64,000 nt of DNA from Micractinium sp. NFX-FRZ (Eukaryota > Chlorophyta > Trebouxiophyceae > Chlorellales > Chlorellaceae), in assembly GCA_029339195.1 (NCBI GenBank), contig JAPTJF010000186.1:45994-109993 (forward strand). Reading direction: 5' to 3'. Made by a program: the position numbers and the translations under genes. Shown here one piece after another: positions 47,142-57,652 of this stretch. The notes beneath the pieces were generated by a model. That model ran no database searches. It saw only the letters and a program-made list of their open reading frames with translations, and was not told where the DNA came from. Position 1 is the stretch's first letter. Every line of letters starts with the position of its first letter.

Positions 47142-50100
47142 ATGGCGGTGACCGCCGCAGAGGAGCAGAATGCTGCGTCAGCGGTAGAGGAGGAGCGGCC
47201 GGTGGGCGATGCCGAGAGCGAGGAGGAGGCGGAAGAGGAGCGCTCGGCTGGCAGCGAGACGGACAGCCCTTCGGAAGGGGACGGGCAGGAGGGCGCCCAG
47301 AAGCGCAAAAAGAAGAAGGTGAGGCGAGCGGCGATGTGGGAGCGAGAGGTAGGGTGCCAGGTTTGGGTTTTTGGTGGGTGAAGCGCCCCTGTCCCTAGCG
47401 TGGAGCGTAAATGGGTGCCATTGTGGAGCCGATGCCCGGGAACCGGGCGGTGCCACCCCTGATGCAGAAGAAGAAGAAGTCTGGCGGCGGCGGCGGAGCG
47501 GCCGGCGGCGGCGGCAGCTCGCAGCCCCCCGTTGACCCAGCAGCCCGAAAGGAGGGCGACCGCCGCTTCCAGGCAAGCGGGCTGGGTCCACCCATGCGGG
47601 AGGGTACGGGAGTTGGGTAAAGCAAGCCTGCACAGTGCTGGAAGGCCGCCGCGCCGTTATTCAACCTGCCGAAGCGTGGCGCACTGCGCTGCTGGCGCCC
47701 ATACCTTCACCTCTCCTGCTTCACCCACTCCTGCCTGCTGGTGCTCTGCAGGAGGCAGTTGACCAGCTGTCGCACAACAGCGAGGACAGCATGTGGGTGA
47801 AGCTGGGTGGGTGCCTGCTGGCAGACGGCAAGATGAAGAAGGTGGGTGCTGGCCGCCTCACCTGCGGTTGGAGGGTGGCCTGGCTCCGCATGCTGCCCCG
47901 TGCCTGCGTTCCCGCTGCCTGGTTGTCTCACCGTTGCTGCTGCGTTGCTGCTGCGATGTCGCCTCATCTCTGCCTGCTGCGGTGTGGCGCTCTCTCCCCG
48001 CCGCAGCTGTGCAGGGCCTGAAAGGCCACTTGCTTGTTTGTGTTTGCAGTCCGTTTCTCCGCAATGAAACTTGCGATACAGACCCCCAAGAGGCAGCCAC
48101 TTCTGGTGCGTCAGCCAACCGTCCGCTTTACTGAATGCTGACGTCACGCCTGCTTTTTGCTTTGCCCACCTGCAGCTGTGCGAGGCGCTGAAGGCCAACA
48201 CCACAGTCATTTCACTGGATCTCTCAGCCAACAGCCTGACCGACGAAGGTGGGTGCTGCACTGCTGATGGGTGCTGAGCGGGCAGCGGTCGCGCTGTGCG
48301 GGTGCTGCACTGCTCATGGGTGCTGAGCGGCCAGCGGTCGCGCTGTGCGGGTGCGGGTGCTGGCACCCACGCAGCACAGCACCTTTACAATGCAGCCATT
48401 GTTGCAGCATCCACATCATGCAGCACCGATCAGCTAGATGCTGCGCGGGCTGCGCTGCGTTGATTCTGCGCCGCCACGCCGGTGCTGCGCAGCCCTAGCG
48501 GGACGCAGGTGGGGGGCCCAGCCCAGCAGGGAGAGTGGGCCTGCCTGCCCAATGCAGCCACCCCGCACTGCCTGTCCACCATGTGCCTTCCTGCTGCCCA
48601 CCCCGCTGGCTCTGGCGCAGGTGCCAAGCTGCTGGCAGCAGCGCTCAGTGATGGGCGGGCGCCCGACCTGATTGACTTGGACCTGCAGGTGGGCATGCTG
48701 TGTGCTTTGCATAAGCAGCAGCCGGTTCTTGCTGTGCAATGTGTGCAGTTCTGTGTGGTACTGGGCGTGCTGTGCGTGCTGCGTGCCCGGCTTGATGAGC
48801 TTGTAGCTGGATGGCGCCCTGCTTGGCAGGCACGGAACTCTGATTCAAAATGTGTCCTGACTGTTGCTGAATGGGTTGGGTGTGCGACACCGCATTGGAG
48901 CGCAGCCACTGTAGCAACAGCTATTGGATCAATGCAACAACACCCCCTGAGCCCTGCAGGACAACCCTCAGATCAAGGAGGCCGGATCCTTGGCACTGGT
49001 GAGCCGCCAGCCAGCTGCTGTCTAGCCTGTTGGTTTATATGGGCAAATGGGCGTGCCAGTGCGGTCGGCCAATGCCTTTGTCCACCTGGCGTGCGCTCCA
49101 GCCTATGGCCGCCTACGTGTGCCTACAGGCTTATACAAGCAGTGCCCGCTGCCTCATCTAAGCAAATGCCTGCATGCTGACAGGCCGCCATCAACATGCC
49201 TCGTCGGCTTGTGTCGCTCAGCTGGTTTGCCTCACCCAGCTGCCCACATCCTGCCTGCCCGCCTGCCTGAGCAGGAGGAGCTGCAGCAGCACCGCAAGAC
49301 GCTGCGGGTAGCGCTGGGCCCCTCGCAGCCGCCGGCGCCGCCGCCGCAGCAGAAAGCTGCAGGCGGCAATGGCGGGCAGCGGTCGCCCAAGCACTCGCAG
49401 CAGCAGCAGACGCAGCAAGGCGGCGGCGGGCAGCCGCCGCCCCCGCAGCAGCAGCAAGAGCAGCAGAATGGCGCGGGGGGCGGGAGCCTGGCAGACACGG
49501 TGAAGAACAACCCGGTCATCTCAAAGTACTTCGCGGTGGGTGCTGTGCATGCTGTGCTATGCGTGCTGCACGGGGACAGAGATGCGCTGCTCTGCGTCAG
49601 TGTATTGATGCGTCCTGTGTTGTGCTCGACGCCCAGTCCGCGGACACACCATGCTGCCTGCAACGCCTTCGCCCAGGGCCCGCAGGTGGGGAACGATGAA
49701 GCTGTCTCAACTTTCTCTTTTTGCCGGTACTGCTGCAAAAACCACCCTGCGACAAGCTGCATGCTGCACCGTGCCCTCCCGTCTTCTCTGGTGTGCCTGC
49801 AGGTGGGGAATGATGAGGCTGACGAGGCTGAGGAGGAGGCGCAGCAGGCGGCGGGTGCAGGGGCGGCAGGCGAGGAGGAGCACTTGGGGGGGCTGACGGC
49901 TGCTGAGCTGGCGCAGATCCTGTGGGACCAGGTGCGGTGAAATAACCTGGGTGGTGTGTGGGCAGGTGATCTGTGGGACCAGGTTCGGTTAGTCGACGTG
50001 GCTGGCGTGTGTGTGTAAAGGCAAAGGTTGGGATGGGCATACTTGGTGCTCTGAGGTGGCGGCTTGGCTCAAACACTTTGAGGCCAGGTGGGATGGGGCT

Positions 50101-51734
50101 GCAGGAATGTTGTTGGAGGTGGCATGTGTAGCATGGATGGCCATCCTCTTGCGCCATGTTGAAGAATTTACTACAAACGTTTTGTTCTTGTCTGGGTTAT
50201 CCGTCCCATCCCGCAGCTGGAGCAGTGCCTGGACGCCCCGCAGCCCGACATCCCCGCTGTGTCAGAGCCGCTGCGCGCGATTGCGGAGCAGGTGGAGCAC
50301 GAGATGGACAACTGCGCGGTGAGCCTCCGTTCCTTTGTCATGTGTTGTTCTGAAATGGTTTGGAGGAACGGGGGTGCAGTGGCGATGGGCAGGGGCCTGT
50401 GTAGCACAGCTGCCCCCATTGCAGCTCCCACCCCACCTCATACAACCCCTCCTGCACCCGTGGTTCTCACTGTGCAGCTGCCGCTGCCTGCGGGCACGGA
50501 GATGGGAGATCTCAAGACCTTCACGCAGTGGGCACTGCGCAAGCTGCACGTGCTGCACAGGTGCGAAAAACGACGGCACAATGTGGTGCCTGAAGTGGGT
50601 TAAACTCAAAGGATGCTACGAGTGTGAAACGAAAATTTGCCACGCATGCTTGGTGCTGCCACATTCAGTCACCAGCCCACACCGCTGCCGGTGCCCCCCG
50701 GCAGCGGAGCCTGCTCCCCGCCTACTGGGGCGTGCTGCGCGCTTGGAATGGCCGCTGTTGGTTGCTGCAAGTGCCATTGCTGCCACGTCGCCACCAGCTG
50801 AATTTGTTTCTGCTGCCTGCCTCCGCCTGCCTCCGTGCCTGCCTGCAGTGTGCTGGACTTGGTGCCCCCCCCACTTCTCACGCCCTACTCCAAGACCAAG
50901 CCCGTGGTAAGCGCCTGCCCGCTGCTGCGCCTGCTTTGCGGGGATGTGGCCGCCTGCTGCGCCTGCTGTGGTGGCGAGACTGGTCGTGCTGCCACTTGCG
51001 CTTTGCTGTGCTGTGCTCACAGGTGCGTCCCTGCTGAGTCCAGCAAGGCAAACGCCCAGCCCCGCTGCCCCTCACACCCACACCATGGAACCCCCGCCCT
51101 TTTCCACGCCTCACTTCGTCCTGCTTCTCCCTCCGTGCCCTCCCCGCCTGCCCTCTACCTGCCCCTCCCTGCAGCCTGCAGTGGGCACCCACCGTGCAGC
51201 CGTGGCCGAGCTTCTGGCCCAGCTGCTGCGGGGGGAGTGCCCGCTGATGGTGCAGCTGGTGGCGGCTTCCGGCGTGCTGCGGCGCTGCGCTGTGATTGCG
51301 GTGGAGCACCCCAACTGCTCCGCCATCCACGGCGCCGTGTTTCGCTGCCTCAAGTTTGCCCTGTCCAAAGCGGTGGGCCAGGTGGGCCTCTGGCAGCAGC
51401 TGCTGGGGTCGGCGCCTGTGGCGGCGCCAGCCGGCGCCGTCAGCGCCGACCGAGGCGGCTCCCTCAACCTGGCCATTGAAGCAGCAGGCATCGCGGCTGC
51501 TGCTCGGGAGGCCCCCACCATTGGCAAGCGCACCGCCAACGTCGGGTTTGCGCTGGCTGTGGGGCAGCTGCTGCACGCGGCGGCCACCGGGGAGCAGCTG
51601 GGCGCGGCGGCTGATGGCGACGGCGACGCGGCGGCGGCGGCGGGGGCGCCCCCACAGAGCGGCAGCAAGAGCAGCAGCAGCGGCGGCGGCGCAGGTGTGG
51701 GATCCACGCCGCAGGGCAAGGCCCAGGACGAGTC

Positions 51735-51766
<32 letters not shown>

Positions 51767-52860
51767 TGGAGGGGGCGTCGCCGCCTCCAGAGGCGGCGGA
51801 GGATGCCATGCGGGCGGGGGAGCAGCTGCTGGCAGAGAAGCCTGAGGAGCACACGGGCCTGCCTCGGGTGCCCTCCCAGTCTACCATCCCGCGGGTCGCC
51901 TCAGCTGCCGTTTCGGGTGAGCGTGCGGGTGCACGGGGTCGGGGGAATGTGAATTGCTGCCAGGGTGGGCGGTGTGATGGCCACTGTTGAGAGCAGCAGG
52001 GTGCACACGATGTGAGCCACTTGCACAACATGCCGGGTCACCCCAGGCTTCCCTACCCTGGGCTCTGGTTCGACCTTGTGAAGGCGGTGAGGGTCGGGAG
52101 CTGCAGCCGCACACATGGCGCTTGCCAGCGCAACAAAACAAAACCTCGGAAGCAACCTGTGACCGTAACCTAAGCTCATCCCCATCCTCTCTCCCCTCCC
52201 TGCAGACCTTCCGGAGGAGGGCGAGGGGTGGGAGCGGCAGCTGCAGATGGCCCTGACCACGGCAGAAGCCTGGTCCGACTTCTCCTCCGGCCCCGACTGC
52301 CTGCTGCGCACGCTGCTGGCGGAGCACAACGGCGTGCTGGGCGGGCCGCGGCCGCGGCCGGGGCAGGAGGCGGAGCCAGACAGCGATGAGCAGGACGTCA
52401 GCCAGGGGCAGATCATCAGGTGGGTGGGCGGGTGGCAGGCAGGGGCAGAGATGCTTGCAGCCAGGCAATGCGGGTGCTGAGTTTGGGCCGGGGCAAGGGC
52501 AGGGCCGAGGGTTGCGCTGGAGCACGGGCCCATTGCAAGTACTGAGTAATGCCGGGGCAAGCCAGGGCTGAGGGTTGCGCTGGGGGGGGAGCCGGAGCTC
52601 GCTAGCAGGGACGACCAGGATGTCAGCTGTGGGCAGATCATCATGTGGCTCCTTTCTCTTGTGCTGCCTCTCCTGAGGCCGCTTTCTTGTTCGCAGCTGG
52701 CAGCTGCCTGCGTGCTCACCCGCCTGCCTCCCGACAGCCCTCCATCCGATCCTGCGCACTCGCCTGACCTGCCCGCCGTGCCTGCTGTGCCTGCAGTGGT
52801 CAGGAGCTGCTCATGATGCTGCGAGGCCTCAACCTGGGCGGGTTCAGCGGCGGCATCTGA
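47142..52860 (+). CDS. Leucine-rich-repeat protein with helical C-terminal region
   Basis: Exons 47142-47318, 47468-47572, 47752-47841, 48176-48248, 48621-48688, 48960-48998, 49275-49535, 49803-49931, 50217-50318, 50478-50560, 50849-50906, 51175-51916, 52206-52419 and 52797-52860 give 734 aa. An acidic N-terminus ends in a Lys cluster (QKRKKKK). Ribonuclease-inhibitor/tropomodulin-type leucine-rich repeats follow: LCEALKANTTVISLDLSANS and GAKLLAAALSDGRAPDLIDL. A Gln/Pro/Gly linker separates these from a long, mostly helical region (VLDLVPPPLLTPYSKTKP, then AAVAELLAQLLRGECPLMVQ). That region vaguely recalls SAPS/PP6-regulatory or armadillo-like proteins. A poly-Gln tract (about ten) lies near 51740. 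The end is LLMMLRGLNLGGFSGGI. No signal peptide; likely a cytosolic or nuclear scaffold. The SAPS-like link is weak. Confidence 0.75.
47573..47751 (+). other. GC-AG intron
   Basis: The exon ends TTCCAG followed by gcaagc, and the acceptor is ctctgcag. The frame joins QxxFQ to EAVDQL without a break. It is the only non-GT donor needed in any model here. Confidence 0.7.
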
Positions 52861-53328
52861 GCGCAACTGCTTCCTTCAGCCTAGAAGCAGGCAGGCAGGC
52901 TGGCAGGCATCTGAGGCCCTTGTTGTGAGCAGGGCCTGGTTGCCTGACCGCTGGCTACCTGTCACATGGATTTGCGGCGGCATCTTTCTCGTACCACACA
53001 TGCCTTCCTCTATCCCATCCTTGATTTTTGCCGCACACACTCCACACCACCCCTACACAGTTTTGAGCCCCCCTGTTGCTTTGCTGTGACCCGCCCGGCC
53101 CTCCGGCCGCGCGCTCCTGTTTGCTGTATTGCTGTCATGCGCTGCTCGTTTGCCTGTTTGTCCGTTCCTTTCTCGAAGCCGCTGTGCCTGTGCGGCGCTC
53201 TGCCGGCGGGCACGCACCCGTCTGCCGCCGAAATTCTTTCGCACCCCTCCCTTGTTGCCTCCTGTTTGCCCGTGCCCCTCGCTGCCTCCCCCCGGCATAG
53301 CTGCTGGCCGTGACTGCAGTGAGACCGA

Positions 53329-53333
53329 TTACA
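53329..53333 (-). promoter_or_regulatory. Putative poly(A) signal TGTAA (minus strand)
   Basis: First minus-strand TGTAA noticed after the F-box/WD40 stop, about 365 bp downstream. Confidence 0.4.
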
Positions 53334-53604
53334 AACATGCTAGCGCTCGCTGCGGCTCGGTACCCTCTGCTCTGTGGCAGCTCCTGCTGCACTGTTGCTG
53401 CTTTCTATCCTCACAGAGTGGCACTCGTACTGTGCTCCCGCTGTGCCGAGCGGAATCAACCAGACCACACTGCCAACGTGGCCGGCGCAGCGGCGGCCCT
53501 CCTCACCTGCAGCGCGCACACACCTCACACCCCTACTTGTTTTCTCCCCTGTGACGGATTGCGGCACTGGCAGCAGCGGGTCCCCTAAGCGTGCACGATG
53601 TGCT

Positions 53605-53609
53605 TGTAA
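53605..53609 (+). promoter_or_regulatory. Putative poly(A) signal TGTAA
   Basis: Plus-strand signal about 745 bp after the LRR gene stop. If used, the transcript reaches to within 90 bp of the F-box/WD40 stop. Confidence 0.35.
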
Positions 53610-53695
53610 TGCGGCCTGTTGATCACAAAACGACGCGCACCTTGCACGGGAGGAAAGCGACACCGGTGCCTACATGCTGTGCCTGCTGAGCTCCC

Positions 53696-56600
53696 CTATG
53701 CATGCTGCGCCGCCGCCGCCTCACGCGGGCGCCACCTCCAGAAGCACAGCGTCCCATCATCAAACCCAGCCACAACGGGCATGCTGCTGGCGCTCAAGCA
53801 GGTGCAGCGCAGCCCAGGCGCGGCCGGCAGCTGCCCCGGAAGCTGCGCCTCCGCCGGCGCCCGGCCCGAGGGCAGCTGAGAGGCGCCGGATGGGCGAGCA
53901 CAATTTGTAGTCGCGCCAGCAGCGGCCACCAAGGATCGTGCTGGCGGGGCGGTTGTGGAGGCTGCTGCCTGCTGCGTGGGTCCCCGTAATGCAGGCCCAG
54001 TATGAGCAGAGCCAGGCGGCTGAATGGCGGGTGGGCTCATGCTGAGGACGGTCGCCCCCGACTGCAGGAAGGAGCAAACCAGAATCACAGCATTAGGCAG
54101 CACATGTGGTGTTCAACAGCCCCGCTACCTTAGTGTGAGAGCCGCAAGTACCTCGCAATCTAGAACCAGCACCCTCCCAACTGCACCTCTACGCCACACA
54201 CATCCACAGCCCTAGGCACAGCAAAACCTGTCGACCCAAGTGTGAATCACCAAGCACCCTGACCACTTTACAGCGCGTTTGCGACATCTAGTACCCTGAC
54301 CGCCCTACGGCGCGCCCTTGATCAAGCTACCTCTTACCACCCTGCAGCGCGCCATAACACCCAGCACCCTGCCACTCCCGCAGTACACCTGAACAAAGCA
54401 CCCTGCCACCCCCACAGCGCACCTCGCAATCCAGCACCAGCACCCTCCCCAGCGCATCGCTTGCCAGGAGGTGCCTCCTGCCCCCAAAGGCGGGCAGGGC
54501 GGCTGCAAGGAGGGGCGCCGCCTGCGCAGGGTGGGGATGCACCCAAGCCAACGGCAGCCGCGCATTCCCCGCCTGCAGCGCGGGGGGAGGCTTTCCTGGC
54601 CCTTCAGCTGTCGTCAAGAAAAACCTTTGTCTTTCCAATAGCCCTTCCCTTCTCAACTCCCTCCCTTGAGCCTCCACGTCTGCAGCCTTGCATCAGATGA
54701 GACCCCATCAGATTCTAATGTCGGTAGCTTGCAGAGCTTGAGGGGGCCTGTTGCCCTGTTGCCCTGCCCACTGCCCTGCCCTTCCCTGCCCGCCGCCGCC
54801 AGCCTGGCCTCACCATCTGCAGCCTGGCCTCTGGTGTGGGTAACTCGCTCAGCCCCGGCCCAGCAGACCAGCAGCGGTGGCCCACGCCCGGTGCGGTGCT
54901 GCTGCCCAGCAGCCGCCCGGAAGCCGGCTCGAGCAGCACGGCAGACACGCCTGCAGCAGGCAAGCACACGAGGGCAAAGCGGGCGAGGTGGTGGTGCACC
55001 GTAGTGGGCAGGGGCAGCGGGTGGGCGGTGGGGAGCCTGCCACGAGGCGTGGGGTGCTGCCAGGCAGGTGCAGCCTCAAGCAAGTAACGTGGCCTGCACC
55101 AGAGACAGCCATGCCAATGGGGAGGCGGCGGAGGGGGCCCACAGGTGGGGGCCACGGGGCCAAAGCGCGGCGGCATGGGGTCTGTGTGTGGCAGAGTACA
55201 ATTGTTTGCAGGGCGCAGACTGGGATGCCAAGGAGGCCCCCGCACGCGACGCAGCACGCACTGCCAAGCAGAGCGATCGTGCCAGCCCGGTGTGCCCGCT
55301 CACCTCCCCGGGGCAAGCGTGCCTCCGCCAGCGTCACCGCACTGACGGCATCGGTTATGGCCACTCGGCCATCGCCCCCGCCACTGCACATCCCACGGTG
55401 GGAGGCCAGCAAGCGCACGGCTGTGTGTAGAAGCGCAGGCATGCATCAAACGTTGTTGTCCAGGCCAGCAGCATGGGAGAGCGGCGGCAGGCCCACAGCA
55501 CTTCAGCAGCACTACGACGGCCGCACTGCCTCGGCATGAGCGCAGCGGCTTGTGGTGCATTCATGCAGTAGAAGAGTGCTTGAGGTGCACGTCACGCACA
55601 ATTCCGGCACTGCCCGCGTGCAGCAGCGCCCTGCATCCACCTCTGCCCCAGACCCGCCTCAGCTTGACACAATGTATGCACTATGCAAGTAAGCAAGGAA
55701 AAGGGAGGGAGGAGGCGCACCTGACCAGCAGGTCCAGCCCTCCCGCCTGCACCGCCTGCAGCGCGCACACCCCATGGCTGTGAAGGCGCAGCAGCTTGGA
55801 GCAGGCGCCGCTGAAGGTGTCGTACACGCGCACCGCCCCATCGCCTGCCAGGGATGACAGGTTGAGGGCACAGGGTTCAAGGTTGAGGGCACAAGGTTCA
55901 TGGTTGAGGGCAAAAGGTTGAGGGCACAAGGTTCACGGGCAGGCGGGAGGCAGGCAGACAGGCGAGGCATTGCGCACAAGGACGCTCACGCCCAGTGCAG
56001 CGCTGCATCAGGGAACAACGGCACGATGGCTGACGGTCAGCTTTTGAACTAAAGGTCGAGCGATTGTGTGGAGGCATGCCAGCGAAGCAAGCAGGCGGCA
56101 TCCTGGGCAGATCCCCAGCCAGGCACACTCACTGCATCCCGCTGCCACAAACTGGTCCCAGGCTGCCGCGCACAGCAGGCGGGCACCGCCACGCGACGAG
56201 CTGCTGCTGCTGGATCCGGCGACGGCGCTGCCTGCATCCACGGCTATTCTGCGCAGCAGGCGGCACTGTAGCAGCTGGGCGCTGCCTGCGCCGCCACCGC
56301 CACGGCCGCCGCTGCTGCTGCCAGCTCCACTGCTGCCAGCCCCACTGCTGCCAGCCTCGAGCCTCCACACAAAGATGGCGGCAGCTGTGGCGCTGAGGGC
56401 GAGCTCCGGCGAGAGCAGCTGCACAAAGAGCGCCGGCCCTGGGTGCTGCGCGCTGCCCAGCGGCTGCGGGCGGGGAAGCGCGCGGGCGCCGGGGCCGGGC
56501 GCCAACGGCAGGCGCCAGAGGCGCAGGCTGCGGTCGAAAGAGGCGGTGGCTAAGAGGGCGCTGCCGGGCAGCACAGAGAGCGACGTGATGGCGCCGGCAT

Positions 56601-57226
56601 GCGCGCCTCGCTCCGCTCTCAGTGTGCGTACGTGGCCCTGGGGTTGGAACCATACGTGGGACCACTGCAGGGTCGCATGGAGCGGGGCGGGGGCAGGATT
56701 GCAGTGGGAAGGCACCAAGACGGCAGCAACAGAGGCGAGGGGCATTGCTTGCAAGCCCTGGCATGCTGCCTCGGTGCACAATCAAACAGCAGGGATGTAG
56801 GCAGGCTGACAGCACGTGCAGCCTACCTTGGCATGGAGATAGTGTTGTTTGTCCAGCAGCGGTGGTATTGACGGGGGCTCGTGCGCCCGGGCGTCCGGCT
56901 GCCGCCGCTCCCCGTCGCCAGCCCATCCTCCTCGTGCTGCTGCGGCATTCTGTTGCCGCTGCTCCGTACCGGCTGCTGCTCGGGCTGCTGCTGCGTGTCG
57001 CTGCCACAGGCCGTGGCTGCTGCAGAGGGTGCGCCACTGGCGGCAGGCGGCAGAGGCGGCTGCCAGGTCTGCGGGAGGGAGGCGGGAGAGCACCAACGCC
57101 AGCAACTCCTCGCCTGCAGCGGTTGCAATCACACGTGAGTTTGTTTCAGGCAGCGCTGCGTTCGCAATACCGGCCTGCAGGAGTTGTGCTTCTGTCTCGC
57201 TCACCCAGCGGTAGGTCGCTCGCCAT
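53696..57226 (-). CDS. F-box and WD40-repeat protein
   Basis: Exons in coding order 57226-57205, 57113-56827, 56664-56133, 55844-55721, 55383-55304, 54950-54814, 54572-54423 and 54061-53696 give 565 aa. Starting at the ATG at 57226, the first intron splices MASDLPLG to EELLALVLSRLPPADLAAAS...ACRQWRTLC, a typical F-box at residues 8-40 (Skp1 binding in SCF ubiquitin ligases). WD40 blades follow: GAITSLSVLPGSALLATASF with DRSLRLWRL, SDGAVRVYDTFSGACSKLL, SGGGDGRVAITDAVSAVTL, HLLASDALGRVLVLDCE and VVAGFDDGTLCFWRW. By family analogy it would be a substrate receptor of an SCF complex. The substrate is unknown and the blades are divergent. Repeats in the 54130-54480 intron echo the exon edge at 54423. 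Confidence 0.82.
54130..54425 (-). repeat. Tandem echoes of a WD40 exon 3' edge
   Basis: In the intron 54062-54422 the plus-strand motif CCCTGCAGCGCGCC/ACACC...CAGCACCCTGCC recurs about four times. One copy at 54152-54185 (ctcgcaatctagaaccagca) repeats the coding end at 54423-54450. Confidence 0.65.
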
Positions 57227-57652
57227 TAGATATACAATGCACAATTGACAGATAAGACCACAAGAGGTCAAACCACTTTCACCGCTGCCGAATGCCGCCC
57301 AGCATGACGAAGCAGGAAAAAAGCAAGGGGAGCTACCATAAAGACGGGCAGCGCTACCAACCATGGCGAGGGTGCCTTTGTTCGCATTTGCACTGCAGGA
57401 CGCACGCGAGACACCTCGGTTTCCACGTTCCCAGCGGGGGTCCAGCTGGTCCTGCTCTTCTCCCGCCCGCCCGCCCTGCTGGAGCAGCACCAGCATTTGC
57501 TTTCAAATACCGCCGCGGTGCCGGGCCACAAGCAGCCCTGCGGTCGTGAGCAACAATTCGAGGACCAGATTCCGCGTCCCCCGCAAGCTTAGCGCCTATA
57601 GCCTGCACGGCCACAAGGTGCGCCGTAACAGGAGCATACCGCTACGCGCACC
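57227..57652. promoter_or_regulatory. Divergent promoter region
   Basis: 426 bp between the start codons of the F-box/WD40 gene (-) and the armadillo-like gene (+). A less GC-rich patch at 57225-57300 lies next to the F-box start. No clear TATA box. Confidence 0.45.

Larger units (their letters stand above)
52861..53695. other. Convergent intergenic region
   Basis: 3' flanks of the LRR gene (+) and the F-box/WD40 gene (-). TGTAA occurs on the plus strand at 53605-53609 and on the minus strand at 53329-53333, so the two 3' UTRs probably overlap by roughly 275 bp. No gene seen. Confidence 0.5.

Noticed and set aside
50878..51852. 324-codon minus-strand open frame
   Set aside because: Antisense shadow of the large LRR-gene exon 51175-51916; Leu/Arg runs come from the CAG/CTG repeat.
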